Assembly: GCA_013823855.1 (NCBI GenBank)
Contig: PNMW01000072.1
Coordinates: forward strand, 1 to 64,000
DNA length: 64,000 bases
Direction of reading: 5' to 3'
From: Lysobacteraceae bacterium
GTDB taxonomy: Bacteria > Pseudomonadota > Gammaproteobacteria > Nevskiales > Nevskiaceae
Made by a program: the position numbers and the translations under genes. The notes beneath the pieces were generated by a model. That model was not told the DNA's origin and searched no databases. It was given only the letters and a program-made list of their open reading frames with translations. Below, in pieces: positions 38,024 to 47,691 of this stretch; within the stretch, counting starts at the first letter, position 1, and every line of letters starts with the position of its first letter.

Positions 38024-38650
38024 ATGCCGCATCGCTACGCCGAGCTGATGTTCACCGCCGCCGTGCAGGCCCGCCAGGAACATTACGGCGCCCGCCACGA
38101 CATGGCCCGTCATGAAGCCGACAACGCCGGCTTCGATCGCCTTGGCAGCAGCGAAGCCGCGTTCATCGCCGCCCGCGACAGCTTCTACCAGGCCAGCGTC
38201 TCGGAAACCGGCTGGCCGTACGTGCAGCATCGCGGCGGGCCGCCGGGCTTCGTCAAGGTGCTGGACAGCACGCGGCTGGCCTACGCCGATTTCCGCGGCA
38301 ACCGGCAGTACATCTCGGCCGGCAACCTGGCCGGCAACGACCGCGTGGCGCTGTTCCTGATCGATTACCAGCGCCGCCGCCGGCTGAAGATCCTTGGCCG
38401 CATCACGCTGACCGACATCGCCGACGCCGACGAGGCGCTGGTCGCTGCGCTGCGGCCGTATCCGTACCGGGCGGCGATGGAGCGGATCGCGGTGATCCGC
38501 GTCGAGGCCTTCGACTGGAACTGCTCGCAGCACATCACGCCGCGCTATACCGAGGCGCAGGTGCACGCGACGGTGGCGCCGCTGCTGGCGCGGATCGAAG
38601 CCTTGCAGGCCGAGGTGGCGGCGCTGCAGGCCGCAGCGCGCGAACGCTGA
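38024..38650 (+). CDS. Pyridoxamine 5'-phosphate oxidase-fold FMN protein
   Basis: A 208-residue flavin-binding split-barrel protein. AAFIAARDSFYQASVSETGWP, YVQHRGGPPGFVKVLD, and LAYADFRGNRQYISAGNL are the usual strand and loop motifs of the PNPOx-like oxidoreductase family. The C-terminus has a FDWNCSQHITPRYT segment and an Ala-rich coiled coil (about 185-208). It is not PdxH itself. Cytoplasmic; substrate unknown. It is transcribed divergently from the PhoX-like gene, 71 bases away. Confidence 0.85.
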   Translation: MPHRYAELMFTAAVQARQEHYGARHDMARHEADNAGFDRLGSSEAAFIAARDSFYQASVSETGWPYVQHRGGPPGFVKVLDSTRLAYADFRGNRQYISAGNLAGNDRVALFLIDYQRRRRLKILGRITLTDIADADEALVAALRPYPYRAAMERIAVIRVEAFDWNCSQHITPRYTEAQVHATVAPLLARIEALQAEVAALQAAARER

Positions 38651-38656
38651 GAACGG

Positions 38657-39490
38657 CTACGGATTCGCCGGCATCGGCCCGGTGTGTTTCTGGGCATCGA
38701 CCCGGTCGCCGAACCAGTACAGGCCCCAGTGCAGGTGCGGGCCGGTCACCCGGCCGGTCGCGCCGCTGAGCGCCACCTGCTGGCCCTGCTCGACGCGGTC
38801 GCCGACCTTCACGTCGAGCCGCGACAGATGGACCATCACCGACTGCAGGCCGTGGCCGTGGTCGATGAACACGGTGCCGCCGGTGAAGTACAGATCGGGC
38901 TCGGCGAGGCTGATCACGCCACCGGCCGGGGCGACGATCGGCGTGCCGGTCGGCACCGCGACATCGACGCCGTAGTGTGGCGACTTCGGCTTGCCGTTGA
39001 GCACCCGCTGGCTGCCGAAGATGCCGCTGATCCGCCCCTTCGCCGGCCATATGAACGGGGTGGCGAAATCGCTGATCGCGGTGTCGTGGCTGCGCGCGGC
39101 ATTGATGATCTTCTGCTCGGCGGCGATGCGGTCCAGCACCTCCTGCGGCGGATCGACGTACTTCGGCGCGATGCCGGTCAGCGGCTGGACATCCCACTTG
39201 CGCTTCGCGACCTTGTGGCTTTCGGTGATCGCCTTGCCGCCGGGGGCGGTGATCGAGATCTGTACTGGCGATTTCGCATCGCGATCGAGCCCGAATACGA
39301 ACAGGCCTTCCGGCGACACGCTCAGCCTGCGGCCATCGAAGCTCACCACAGCACCCGGCGTGGTTTCGCCGATCAGCAGGCCGCCCTGCTCCCAACTGCC
39401 GGCGCGCAGCCGATACGGCGCCGATGGCGCAGCGGCCTGCGCCAGCAGCGGCGCGGCCAGCAGCGCCAGCAGCAGTGCCCGGCGGCGCAT
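38657..39490 (-). CDS. M23-family (LytM) peptidoglycan endopeptidase
   Basis: A 277-residue exported protein. It has a signal peptide (ALLLALLAAPLLAQAAA) and an N-terminal beta domain. The M23 metallopeptidase domain (about 165-270) carries Zn ligands in HYGVDVAVPTGTP (His and Asp) and GPHLHWGLYW (HxH). Such enzymes cleave peptide cross-links in the cell wall or activate amidases. The start codon overlaps the thrS stop (ATGA), so it is translated together with thrS, an unusual partner. The PHYGVD and HLHW motifs indicate an active enzyme. Confidence 0.9.
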   Translation of the reverse strand: MRRRALLLALLAAPLLAQAAAPSAPYRLRAGSWEQGGLLIGETTPGAVVSFDGRRLSVSPEGLFVFGLDRDAKSPVQISITAPGGKAITESHKVAKRKWDVQPLTGIAPKYVDPPQEVLDRIAAEQKIINAARSHDTAISDFATPFIWPAKGRISGIFGSQRVLNGKPKSPHYGVDVAVPTGTPIVAPAGGVISLAEPDLYFTGGTVFIDHGHGLQSVMVHLSRLDVKVGDRVEQGQQVALSGATGRVTGPHLHWGLYWFGDRVDAQKHTGPMPANP

Positions 39491-41406
39491 CAGGCCGGCT
39501 TCAGCTGGACCAGTGCCTCGGCCAGCGACAGCGTTTCCTGCCGCTCCGAGCCGAGCCGGCGGATGGTCACGGTGCGTTCCTCGGCTTCCTTGCGGCCGAC
39601 GACGATGATCACCGGCACCTTCTGCAGGCTGTGCTCGCGGATCTTGTAGTTGATCTTCTCGTTGCGCAGATCGGTCTGCACGCGGACATCAAGCTTCGAC
39701 AGCGCGTCGGCGACCTCGCTGGCATAGCGGTCGGCATCGGAGACGATCGGCGTCACCACCGCCTGCACCGGCGCCAGCCAGTACGGCAGCGCGCCGGCGT
39801 GGTGTTCGATCAGGATGCCGATGAAGCGCTCCATCGATCCGACGATCGCCCGGTGCAGCATGATCGGCCGCACGCGCTGGGAGTGCTCGTCGATGTATGA
39901 GGCGTCGAGCCGCTCCGGCATCATCGGGTCGTACTGGATGGTGCCGACCTGCCAGCTGCGGCCGATCGAATCCTTCAGGTGGTACTCGATCTTCGGGCCG
40001 TAGAACGCGCCCTCGCCCGGCAGCTCTTCCCACTGGACGCCGGCGGCGCGCAGCGCGGCGCGCAGCGCCGCTTCCGCGCGATCCCAGGCCTCGTCGCTGC
40101 CGAGCCGCTTGTCCGGACGCAGCGCCAGCTTGACCGCGAGGTCGGTGAAGCCGAAGTCGCCGTAGACCTTCATCGCCTGGCTGTGGAACTTCGTCACCTC
40201 GTCCTCGACCTGGGCCTCGGTACAGAAGATGTGACCGTCGTCCTGGGTGAACGCGCGCACCCGCATGATCCCGTGCAGCGCGCCGCTGGGTTCATTGCGA
40301 TGGCAGCCGCCGAACTCGGCGTAGCGGATCGGCAGGTCGCGATAGCTGTGCAGGCCGGCGTTGTAGATCTGCACGTGACCCGGGCAGTTCATCGGCTTGA
40401 CCGCGTAGGTGCGCTTCTCGCTCTCGGTGAAGAACATGTTGTCCTGGTAGTTGTCCCAGTGGCCGCTCTTCTTCCACAGGCTGACATCCATGATCTGCGG
40501 GCCGCGCACTTCCTGGTAGCCGCCGGCCTTGTAGACGCCGCGGACGTAGCGTTCCACCGCCTGCCAGATCGCCCAGCCCTTCGGGTGCCAGAAGACCATG
40601 CCCGGCGCTTCCTCCTGCTGGTGATAGAGGTCGAGCTGCTTGCCGAGCTTGCGGTGGTCGCGCTTCTCGGCTTCCTCGACCATCTTCAGATGGGCTTCGA
40701 GATCGGCATCGCTGGCGAAGGCCAGCCCGTAAATCCGCTGCAACTGAGCATTGCTCGCATCACCGCGCCAGTAAGCACCGCTGACGCGAGTCAGCTTGAA
40801 CGCGGTTCCCAGCTTGCCGGTCGACGGCAGATGCGGGCCGAGGCACATGTCCAGCCAGGCCTCGCCCTGCTTGTAGATGGTCAGCTCCTCGTCGGCCTTG
40901 ATGCCATCGCGGATCCATTCGGCCTTGAAGCTTTCGCCGGCCTGCTCGAAGTGCCTGACGGCGACATCGTGCGGCCACACTTCGCGGACGATCGGCAGGT
41001 CGCGCTTGACGATGTTGCGCATCCGCTGCTCGATGGTCGCCAGATCGGCATCGGTGAACGGCACATCGCGGGCAAAGTCGTAATAAAAACCATGCTCGGT
41101 GGACGGCCCGAAGGTGATCTGGGTGCCCGGAAACAGCTCCTGCACCGCCTGCGCCAGCACATGGGCAGCGTCGTGGCGAATCACTTCGAGCGCTTCCGGC
41201 TTGTCGCGGGTGACGATCTCGAACGCGGCATCGCGGTCGATCGGCCGCGTCAGATCCCACAGCTCGCCGTTGACCTTGACCACCACGGCCTTCCTGGCAA
41301 GGCCGGGCGAGATGCCGGTGGCGATGGCCAGACCGGTCGGCGGAGTTTCGAACTGCTTGACGTTGCCGTCGGGGAAGGTGATCCGGATGGGAGGGGAGAT
41401 GGACAT
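39490..41406 (-). CDS. thrS: Threonine-tRNA ligase
   Basis: A 638-residue ThrRS charging tRNA-Thr. All domains are present in order: TGS (about 1-65), editing domain with [11 protein letters not shown] and [12 protein letters not shown], and the class II catalytic core. Zn ligands are NCPGH Cys, the His of SGALHG and the His of MLHRAIVG. Motif 2 is [21 protein letters not shown] and motif 3 [16 protein letters not shown]. The anticodon domain covers about the last 110 residues. Unlike E. coli, infC-rpmI-rplT do not follow; an M23 peptidase gene does, and a COG0523 GTPase lies 72 bases upstream on the same strand. With all Zn ligands kept it looks like a standard ThrRS. Confidence 0.98.
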   Translation of the reverse strand: MSISPPIRITFPDGNVKQFETPPTGLAIATGISPGLARKAVVVKVNGELWDLTRPIDRDAAFEIVTRDKPEALEVIRHDAAHVLAQAVQELFPGTQITFGPSTEHGFYYDFARDVPFTDADLATIEQRMRNIVKRDLPIVREVWPHDVAVRHFEQAGESFKAEWIRDGIKADEELTIYKQGEAWLDMCLGPHLPSTGKLGTAFKLTRVSGAYWRGDASNAQLQRIYGLAFASDADLEAHLKMVEEAEKRDHRKLGKQLDLYHQQEEAPGMVFWHPKGWAIWQAVERYVRGVYKAGGYQEVRGPQIMDVSLWKKSGHWDNYQDNMFFTESEKRTYAVKPMNCPGHVQIYNAGLHSYRDLPIRYAEFGGCHRNEPSGALHGIMRVRAFTQDDGHIFCTEAQVEDEVTKFHSQAMKVYGDFGFTDLAVKLALRPDKRLGSDEAWDRAEAALRAALRAAGVQWEELPGEGAFYGPKIEYHLKDSIGRSWQVGTIQYDPMMPERLDASYIDEHSQRVRPIMLHRAIVGSMERFIGILIEHHAGALPYWLAPVQAVVTPIVSDADRYASEVADALSKLDVRVQTDLRNEKINYKIREHSLQKVPVIIVVGRKEAEERTVTIRRLGSERQETLSLAEALVQLKPA

Positions 41407-41478
41407 GTCGGCTTCGGGTGCGCCGCAGGTGGCGGCGTTCGGGACGCGGATTTTAGCCCGCGCCCGCCCCCTGCGCCT

Positions 41479-42519
41479 TCAGCCCGGCCGGCGCGGCAGC
41501 GGCACGCCGTGGATCGAGGCATCGGCCGGCGCGACCACGCAGTCGCCCAGCTGCTGCAGCAGCCAGTCGCGGTCGAGGTCGCGGCCGATCAGCACCAGCT
41601 GCGTGCGCTGCGGTTCGAACATCCGCCACGGCGTCGACGGATGGCTCTGCAGCAGGCCCTGGACACCCTGCAGGATGATCCGGCTGCGCACGCCGTGCAC
41701 CGCCAGCACGCCCTTGATGCGCCACAGCCGCTCGCCGTAGCGCTGATCGATCGCCGCCAGCGCGGCTTTCAGGCGCGCGCCGTCGAGCGGCGACTCGGCG
41801 GCGAACGTCACGCTGCCGGCACCGCGGCTGTGCTCGACGCGATTGCCGTCGGTGACCGCCGGCGCGAACACCACGCGGTCGAACTGGTAGCCGCGCAGCC
41901 GCAGCAGCTTGTCGAACATCTCGTCCCAGGGCGCCGTGACCAGATCGATCGCGGCGACCGCGGCGACCGAATTGGCGGCGCCGACCTGCGCGACCACCGC
42001 GTCGAGCGCCGCAGCATCGTCGAGCAGATCGGGCTTGGTCACCAGCACCCGGTCGGCATAGGCCAGCTGCGCCTGCGCCTCGACCGTTTCGTCGAGCGAG
42101 CGCGGGCCGTTGACGGCATCGAACAGGGTCACCACGCCGTCGAGGAAGTAGCGCGCCTCAAGCGCGGTGCCGGCCATGAAGGTGCGCACGATCGGGCCGG
42201 GATCGGCCAGCCCGGTCGGCTCGATCAGCACGTGGTCGAAGGCGATCTCGCCGGCATCGCGCCGCTGCGCCAGGCCATCGAGCGCCTCGGCGAGGTCGCC
42301 GCGTACCGTGCAGCAGACACAGCCGTTGGTCAGCTGGACGATGGTTTCGCCGCCGTCCCTGACCAGCAGGTCGGCGTCGATGTTGATCTCGCCGTACTCG
42401 TTCTCGATCACCGCGAAGCGCCGGCCGTGGGCTTCGCGCAGCAGGCGGTTGATCAGCGTGGTCTTGCCGGCGCCGAGGAAGCCGGTCAGCACGGTCACCG
42501 GCAGCGCCGGCGTCCTCAT
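41479..42519 (-). CDS. COG0523/CobW-family G3E GTPase (metal chaperone)
   Basis: A 346-residue P-loop GTPase of the COG0523 group (CobW, YjiA, ZNG1). The Walker A is [11 protein letters not shown] (residues 11-21), the switch region [10 protein letters not shown], the metal site GCVCC (CxCC), the Walker [13 protein letters not shown] and the guanine motif VTKPDLLD. The CobW C-terminal domain begins near residue 235. Members deliver zinc, cobalt or other metals to client proteins. The ATG at 42519 overlaps the stop of an 18-codon upstream frame. thrS follows 72 bases downstream. No AT-rich Zur box was found upstream, so zinc control is not supported by the sequence. Confidence 0.92.
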   Translation of the reverse strand: MRTPALPVTVLTGFLGAGKTTLINRLLREAHGRRFAVIENEYGEINIDADLLVRDGGETIVQLTNGCVCCTVRGDLAEALDGLAQRRDAGEIAFDHVLIEPTGLADPGPIVRTFMAGTALEARYFLDGVVTLFDAVNGPRSLDETVEAQAQLAYADRVLVTKPDLLDDAAALDAVVAQVGAANSVAAVAAIDLVTAPWDEMFDKLLRLRGYQFDRVVFAPAVTDGNRVEHSRGAGSVTFAAESPLDGARLKAALAAIDQRYGERLWRIKGVLAVHGVRSRIILQGVQGLLQSHPSTPWRMFEPQRTQLVLIGRDLDRDWLLQQLGDCVVAPADASIHGVPLPRRPG

Positions 42520-42572
42520 CGCTGACGCCTGCGGCTGCCGGCGCGGCGCGCGTGGTCGAAGGGATTGCGCAT
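42516..42572 (-). CDS. Possible 18-residue leader ORF before the CobW-family gene
   Basis: An ATG at 42572 opens an 18-codon frame ([18 protein letters not shown]) whose TGA overlaps the ATG of the GTPase gene (ATGA). Such overlap is typical of translational coupling. The peptide is very basic and has no recognised family. The upstream ribosome site is weak (GAG within CGAGCCTCC), so it may be a chance frame. Confidence 0.25.
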   Translation of the reverse strand: MRNPFDHARRAGSRRRQR

Positions 42573-42719
42573 GGAGGCTCGTGGCGGATCGGGTCGGGTC
42601 GGGCCGCGCAGCATCGGCGCATCGCAGTGCAACAATCACGTCCGCCCCCCGGACGGTGCTGGACGCGGCTGCGACGAGGCGTCCCACGCAGCCCGCGCAA
42701 CCGGCAATACTCGCGCACC

Positions 42720-43040
42720 ATGTCCGCCGAACCCGCCCTGCTGGTGCTGATCAGCTGCCCGCCCGATGCCGCCGATGGCCTCGCCTGGGCGCTGGTCGAG
42801 GCCAGGCTCGCGGCCTGCGTCAACGTGCTGCCGGGGCTGCGCTCGGTCTACCGCTGGAACGAGGCGATCGAACGTGCCGATGAATCGCTGCTGATCGCCA
42901 AGACCACGGCGGCCGGCTACCCGGCGCTGGAGGCCGGCGTCCGCGAACGCCATCCCTACGAACTTCCCGAGGTCGTGGCGGTCGATATCGCCGCAGGCTT
43001 GCCGGCCTATCTGCAGTGGCTGGCGGCCGCCGTCCGCTGA
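42720..43040 (+). CDS. cutA: Divalent-cation tolerance protein CutA
   Basis: A 106-residue CutA1, a trimeric ferredoxin-like-fold protein. [53 protein letters not shown] and [13 protein letters not shown] are the conserved segments. Its biochemical role is still debated; E. coli mutants show altered copper tolerance, though some of that effect comes from the adjacent dsbD. The gene is the first of a rightward set with the DsbD-alpha gene 30 bases downstream, the same neighbour as in many gammaproteobacteria. Confidence 0.93.
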   Translation: MSAEPALLVLISCPPDAADGLAWALVEARLAACVNVLPGLRSVYRWNEAIERADESLLIAKTTAAGYPALEAGVRERHPYELPEVVAVDIAAGLPAYLQWLAAAVR

Positions 43041-43069
43041 ACGCTGCCATCGCCTCCGCACTCGCTCCG

Positions 43070-43522
43070 ATGCCCCCCCTGATCCGCTTCGCTTCCCTGC
43101 TGCCGCTGGCCTTCGCGCTGAGCGCGAGCGCGCTGGACCTGAGCCGCAAGCCACCGGGCGGCAGCGAACTGCTGCCGGCCGATCAGGCGTTCCAGCTGGT
43201 GTCGGCGCAGCGCACGGCGGAAGGCGTGCGCCTGAGCTGGATGATCGCTCCCGGCTACTACCTGTATCGCCAGCGCTTCGCCGCCGAGCCGGCCGATGGC
43301 GGCGCCCCGCTTGCCGCGCTGCGCCTGCCGAAAGGCGCGGCGAAGCACGACGAGCATTTCGGCGACGTCGAGATCTACACCGAGGCGGTCGATGCCGATC
43401 TGCCGGTCGCCCGCGGCCAGACCGCGCCGACCCGGCTGAAGCTGCGCTGGCAAGGCTGTGCGGAGGCGGGCGTCTGCTATCCACCGGTGAGCCGCATCGT
43501 CGATGTCGCCGCCGCGCCCTGA
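43070..43522 (+). CDS. Stand-alone DsbD N-terminal (alpha) domain protein
   Basis: A 150-residue exported protein. A signal peptide (ASLLPLAFALSASA) is followed by an immunoglobulin-like DsbD-alpha domain: LPADQAFQL, LSWMIAPGYYLYRQRF, and WQGCAEAGVCYPP. Cys130 and Cys136 have the same six-residue spacing as the redox pair of E. coli DsbD (103/109). The transmembrane beta domain and C-terminal thioredoxin domain that make up the rest of DsbD are absent, since the frame stops right after the alpha domain. It lies between cutA and a TlpA-like thioredoxin gene (34-base gap). It may shuttle electrons between an unknown membrane donor and periplasmic thioredoxin-fold proteins. Confidence 0.85.
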   Translation: MPPLIRFASLLPLAFALSASALDLSRKPPGGSELLPADQAFQLVSAQRTAEGVRLSWMIAPGYYLYRQRFAAEPADGGAPLAALRLPKGAAKHDEHFGDVEIYTEAVDADLPVARGQTAPTRLKLRWQGCAEAGVCYPPVSRIVDVAAAP

Positions 43523-43556
43523 ATCCCCTTCCCAACTGTCGAATCCCGAGGCTGTC

Positions 43557-44132
43557 ATGTCATCTGCAAGACCGAACCTGGCGATCGTCGCCGCCTGCGT
43601 CGTGGCGCTGGCCGCTGGTGTCGCGGTGTTCCTGCTTCGCCCGGGCGCAGCACCCGACCTCGACGACGCGAGCGCGAGCGTCGGCGCCACGCCGGCTGCG
43701 GCGAACGAGCGGCTGCCCGCCAACCTCAAGCTGGCCGAACTCGATGGCCGCGCGTTTTCGCTGGATGATTACAAGGGCAAGCTGCTGATCATCAATTTCT
43801 GGGCGACCTGGTGCGCGCCCTGCCTGCATGAAATCCCGGTGCTGGTGACGATGCAGCAACGCTACGGCACGAAGGGCTTGCAGATCATCGGCCCGGCCGT
43901 CGACGACATCGAGGATGCCCGGCGCGCCGCACCCGGCCTGAAGTTCAACTATCCGGTGGCCGTCGGCACTCCGGAAGCCATGCTCGACCTTATGAGCCAG
44001 CTCGGCAACGAACAAGGCGGCCTGCCGTTCTCGGTGGTGATCGGCGCCGATGGCCTCGTGCTCGAACGGCAGCTCGGCGAATACAGCGAAGTCGAGCTGG
44101 CGGCGCTGATCGAGAAAAACCTGCCGAACTGA
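43557..44132 (+). CDS. TlpA/ResA-like membrane-anchored thioredoxin
   Basis: A 191-residue protein with an N-terminal anchor or signal (about 8-26, [20 protein letters not shown]) and a periplasmic thioredoxin domain. The active site WCAPC is at C86/C89, within [29 protein letters not shown] carries the expected cis-Pro. TlpA/ResA-type proteins reduce disulfides, for example in cytochrome c maturation. It follows the DsbD-alpha gene closely and could receive electrons from it. The ATG at 43557 has CGAGG upstream and is the first to include the anchor; the frame upstream is not conserved. Confidence 0.88.
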   Translation: MSSARPNLAIVAACVVALAAGVAVFLLRPGAAPDLDDASASVGATPAAANERLPANLKLAELDGRAFSLDDYKGKLLIINFWATWCAPCLHEIPVLVTMQQRYGTKGLQIIGPAVDDIEDARRAAPGLKFNYPVAVGTPEAMLDLMSQLGNEQGGLPFSVVIGADGLVLERQLGEYSEVELAALIEKNLPN

Positions 44133-44244
44133 AGCGGGCGGCCGGGAAGGTCGCTCGACAGGCTGTCCATATCAGCGGCTTTGCGGCGATCTGTCTCCAA
44201 ACCCGACGGATCGGCTGTCATCTTCTGGCAATTCGATTTTCCGT

Positions 44245-44273
44245 TTGTACGCCGCCCGGGCTTCGGGCAGAAT
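44245..44273 (+). promoter_or_regulatory. Sigma-70-type promoter upstream of aroQ
   Basis: TTGTAC at 44245-44250 and CAGAAT at 44268-44273 are separated by exactly 17 bases, 30 bases before the aroQ start. Each box differs from consensus (TTGACA, TATAAT) at two positions. It is the best candidate for transcribing aroQ-accB-accC-prmA. Confidence 0.55.
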
Positions 44274-44302
44274 CCGGGTTCTTCTGCTGACGAGCGCGTC
44301 GT

Positions 44303-44749
44303 GTGAGTCGACTGCTGCTGCTGAACGGCCCCAACCTGAATCTGCTCGGCTCCCGCGAGCCGGCGATCTATGGAGCCGCGACACTGGCCGACATCGAGCA
44401 GTCACTCGCCGCCCAGGCCGCGGCCCTCGGCCATCAGCTTGCCTGCTTCCAGAGCAATCACGAGGGCGCGCTGGTCGATCGGGTCCACGCCGCGAAGGCC
44501 GAAGGCACCGCCTTCATCATCGCCAACCTCGGCGCCTACACGCATACCTCGATCGCCTTGCGCGACGCCCTGCTGGGCGTGGCGATCCCGTTCGTCGAAG
44601 TGCATCTGTCGAACGTGCATGCGCGCGACGCTTTCCGGCATCACTCGTACTTTTCCGACATCGCCGCGGGCGTGATCGTGGGGCTGGGCCCCATCGGTTA
44701 TCAGCTCGCGCTTACCGCCGTGCACGCACGGTTGGCACCACACAGCTAA
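44303..44749 (+). CDS. aroQ: 3-Dehydroquinate dehydratase, type II
   Basis: A 148-residue type II dehydroquinase, third step of the shikimate pathway, forming dodecamers. [20 protein letters not shown] has the catalytic Tyr; [47 protein letters not shown] and [15 protein letters not shown] are the other conserved blocks, the last with the catalytic His region. The start is GTG at 44303. It heads the aroQ-accB-accC-prmA series, the same order as in Pseudomonas and relatives; accB starts 17 bases after its stop. Confidence 0.96.
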   Translation: MSRLLLLNGPNLNLLGSREPAIYGAATLADIEQSLAAQAAALGHQLACFQSNHEGALVDRVHAAKAEGTAFIIANLGAYTHTSIALRDALLGVAIPFVEVHLSNVHARDAFRHHSYFSDIAAGVIVGLGPIGYQLALTAVHARLAPHS

Positions 44750-44766
44750 TGGGGAGCAAGAACACC

Positions 44767-45258
44767 ATGGATTTGCGCAAGATCAAGACGCTGATCGACC
44801 TCGTCGAGGAATCGGGCATCGCCGAGCTGGAAGTCAAGGAAGGCGAGGAATCGGTGCGCATCTCGCGTTATCCGACCGGCGGCATGCAGCCGCCCCCGCA
44901 GTATTACGCCGCCGCGCCGCAGCCGCTGGCCGCGCCGGCCAGCGCGCCGGCACCGGCCGCCGCCGCCCCTGCTCCGGCTGGCGAAGCCGCCGCACCGGTA
45001 GCCGCGCCGAAGGCTGCGGAAAGCCGTCATGTGGTCAAGGCACCGATGGTCGGCACTTTCTACCGGACGCCGTCGCCGGGCGCCAAGCCGTTCGTCGAAG
45101 TCGGCCAGACGGTCAAGGCCGGCCAGACGCTGTGCATCATCGAAGCGATGAAGATGCTCAACCAGATCGAGAGCGACAAGACCGGCGTGGTCGTCGAGAT
45201 CCTGGTCGACAACGAGAAGCCGGTCGAATTCGACCAGCCGATGTTCATCATTGAGTGA
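44767..45258 (+). CDS. accB: Biotin carboxyl carrier protein of acetyl-CoA carboxylase
   Basis: A 163-residue BCCP that carries CO2 on biotin in the first step of fatty acid synthesis. The N-terminus [18 protein letters not shown] and the C-terminal biotinyl domain with the modified Lys in EAMKM are diagnostic. An Ala/Pro-rich linker lies between (about 45-85), as usual. The ATG at 44767 has GGGGAG 10 bases upstream and begins the conserved MDLRKIK; another ATG at 44749 overlapping the aroQ stop would add six residues. accC follows after 57 bases, a gap containing a GGCCAT/ATGGCC inverted repeat. Confidence 0.96.
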   Translation: MDLRKIKTLIDLVEESGIAELEVKEGEESVRISRYPTGGMQPPPQYYAAAPQPLAAPASAPAPAAAAPAPAGEAAAPVAAPKAAESRHVVKAPMVGTFYRTPSPGAKPFVEVGQTVKAGQTLCIIEAMKMLNQIESDKTGVVVEILVDNEKPVEFDQPMFIIE

Positions 45259-45315
45259 ACATCCTGTCCAAGACCGGGCCATCCATGGCCTGGACTGTTC
45301 AATAGAAGGACATCC

Positions 45316-46683
45316 ATGTTCAACAAGATCCTGATCGCCAACCGCGGCGAAATCGCGCTGCGCATCCTGCGCGCCTGCCGAGAACTCGGCATCAAGACGG
45401 TCGCCGTGCATTCCACGGCGGATCGCGACCTGAAGCATGTCCTCCTCGCCGACGAAACCGTCTGCATCGGCGGCGCTGCCGCCACCGGCAGCTACCTGAA
45501 CATGGCGGCGATCATCTCGGCCGCCGAAGTGACGCAGGCTGATGCGATCCACCCGGGCTACGGCTTCCTGAGCGAGAACGCCGACTTCGCCGAAAGTGTC
45601 GAGAAGTCGGGCTTCGTGTTCATCGGCCCGCGCTCGGAAACCATCCGCCTGATGGGCGGCAAGACCACCGCCAAGGCCGAGATGATCGCCGCGGGTGTTC
45701 CCTGCGTGCCCGGTTCCGACGGCATCCTGCCGGACGACGAGGCCGAGTGCCTGGCGATCGCCGAGAAGGTCGGCTACCCGGTGCTGATCAAGGCCGCCTT
45801 CGGTGGCGGCGGTCGCGGCATGCACGTGGTGCGCAAGGCCGAAAACCTGATCGGCTCGATCAAGATCGCTCGCCAGGAAGCGCTGCAGGCGTTCAAGGAC
45901 GGCTCGGTGTTCCTCGAGAAGTATCTCGAAGTGCCGCGCCACATCGAGATCCAGGTGCTGGCCGACGAACACGGCAACGCGGTGTTCCTCGGCGAGCGCG
46001 ACTGCTCGATGCAGCGCCGCAACCAGAAGGTCATCGAAGAAGCGACCGCGCCGGGCATCACGCCGGCCCAGCGTGCGGAGATCGGCAAGCTGTGCACCGA
46101 CGCCTGCAAGCGCATCGGCTACCGCGGCGCCGGCACGATGGAGTTCCTGTACGAGAACGGCCGTTTCTACTTCATCGAGATGAACACCCGCATCCAGGTC
46201 GAGCATCCGGTGACCGAGATGATCACCGGGGTCGACCTGATCGTGCAGCAGATTCGGGTTGCGGCTGGCGAGCCGCTGCCGTTCAAGCAGGAAGACATCA
46301 AGATCACCGGTCATGCGATCGAGTGCCGCATCAACGCCGAAGATCCGTTCAAGTTCACGCCGAGCCCGGGCGAGGTCAAGAAGTGGCACACGCCGGGCGG
46401 CCCGGGCGTGCGCATGGACAGCCATGTCTACGCCGGCTACCGGGTGCCGCCGAACTACGATTCGATGATCGGCAAGCTGATCGTCCACGGCCCGACCCGC
46501 GAAAGCGCGATCGCCCGCATGCGCACCGCGCTCGATGAAATGATCGTCGAAGGCATCGTCACCAATATCCCGCTGCAGCAGATGATCCTCAACGATCCGA
46601 CCTTCTGCGCCGGTACCCATCACATCCATTATCTGGCGTCGATGCTCGACAAGGCGGCAGGCGGGACGGGTGACGCTCACTAA
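45316..46683 (+). CDS. accC: Biotin carboxylase subunit of acetyl-CoA carboxylase
   Basis: A 455-residue ATP-grasp enzyme that carboxylates biotin on AccB. It has the start [18 protein letters not shown], the glycine-rich ATP loop [26 protein letters not shown] and [17 protein letters not shown] with catalytic residues. The length equals the family norm (about 449). GAAGGA lies 8 bases before the ATG. prmA starts directly at the base after the accC stop codon. Confidence 0.98.
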   Translation: MFNKILIANRGEIALRILRACRELGIKTVAVHSTADRDLKHVLLADETVCIGGAAATGSYLNMAAIISAAEVTQADAIHPGYGFLSENADFAESVEKSGFVFIGPRSETIRLMGGKTTAKAEMIAAGVPCVPGSDGILPDDEAECLAIAEKVGYPVLIKAAFGGGGRGMHVVRKAENLIGSIKIARQEALQAFKDGSVFLEKYLEVPRHIEIQVLADEHGNAVFLGERDCSMQRRNQKVIEEATAPGITPAQRAEIGKLCTDACKRIGYRGAGTMEFLYENGRFYFIEMNTRIQVEHPVTEMITGVDLIVQQIRVAAGEPLPFKQEDIKITGHAIECRINAEDPFKFTPSPGEVKKWHTPGGPGVRMDSHVYAGYRVPPNYDSMIGKLIVHGPTRESAIARMRTALDEMIVEGIVTNIPLQQMILNDPTFCAGTHHIHYLASMLDKAAGGTGDAH

Positions 46684-47562
46684 GTGTCGACCTGGATCGA
46701 GCTGGCCGTTGCCAGTCATTACCCCGAGTTCGCCGAAGAAGTCCTAAGTGCCTGCGGCGCGCTGTCGGTGACGATGACCGACGCCGCCGACGTGCCGGTG
46801 CTGGAGCCGCTGCCCGGCGAGACGCCGCTGTGGCCGGCGACGATCACCAAAGGCCTGTTCACCGCCGGCGCCGATCTCGACCTGGTGCGCGCCGCGCTGG
46901 CCGAGCAGTTGCCCGATGGCGACACGGCGAAGACCGAGATCCTGACCGTCGAGGACCGGGACTGGGTCCGCGCCTGGCTCGACCATGCCGAGGCCATGCA
47001 GTTCGGCGAACGGCTGTGGATCTGCCCGACCGGCTGCGAGGTGACGGCGCAGGACGCGGTGATCGTCCATCTCGACCCGGGCCTGGCCTTCGGCACCGGC
47101 ACCCATCCGAGCACCTCGATGTGCCTGGACTGGCTGTCGCTGAACGATATCGATGGCAAGACCGTGCTCGACTACGGCTGCGGCTCCGGCGTGCTGGCGA
47201 TTGCGGCACTGAAGCTCGGCGCGGCCTCGGCGCTGGCGATCGACATCGATCCGCAGGCGATCACCGCCACGCTCGACAACGCCGGCACCAACCAGGTGGC
47301 CGAGCGGATCACCTGCGCCGGCATCGAGCATGCGCTGGTCGATCAGTACGACATCGTCCTCGCCAACATCCTGGCGCGGCCGCTGATCGAACTGGCCGCG
47401 AAGCTCGCGGCGGCCACCCGGCCGGGCGGCCGCATCGTGCTGGCCGGCCTGCTCGAACGGCAGGCCGACGAGGTGCGCGCCGCCTACGCGCCGTGGTTCG
47501 CGTTCGAAACCGATGGCGAGCGCGACGGCTGGAACCGCATCAGCGGCGTGAAGCGCGTCTGA
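46684..47562 (+). CDS. prmA: Ribosomal protein L11 methyltransferase
   Basis: A 292-residue SAM-dependent methyltransferase that trimethylates ribosomal protein L11. The start is GTG right after the accC stop. Motifs: DRDWVRAWLDH, the substrate-side GLAFGTGTHPSTSMCLDWL, SAM loop VLDYGCGSGVLAIAALKLG, and NILARPLIELA. Length matches E. coli PrmA (293). Unlike in many gammaproteobacteria, dusB does not lie between prmA and fis; fis follows after 129 bases. Confidence 0.96.
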   Translation: MSTWIELAVASHYPEFAEEVLSACGALSVTMTDAADVPVLEPLPGETPLWPATITKGLFTAGADLDLVRAALAEQLPDGDTAKTEILTVEDRDWVRAWLDHAEAMQFGERLWICPTGCEVTAQDAVIVHLDPGLAFGTGTHPSTSMCLDWLSLNDIDGKTVLDYGCGSGVLAIAALKLGAASALAIDIDPQAITATLDNAGTNQVAERITCAGIEHALVDQYDIVLANILARPLIELAAKLAAATRPGGRIVLAGLLERQADEVRAAYAPWFAFETDGERDGWNRISGVKRV

Positions 47563-47691
47563 AGCACGCCATGCCGGCGGTCATGTGACGAACGGGGCTA
47601 CCGACGTTCGAGGCCCGTCGGTATCATCGCCGTCCCCTTTGTGAACAAGTGATGACGTCGGCATTGCTGTCGGTCATCGCGGTCGAGCGCC

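Noticed and set aside
42520..42719. Possible Zur box upstream of the COG0523 gene
   Set aside because: The region is GC-rich with no AT-rich palindrome resembling a Zur site.
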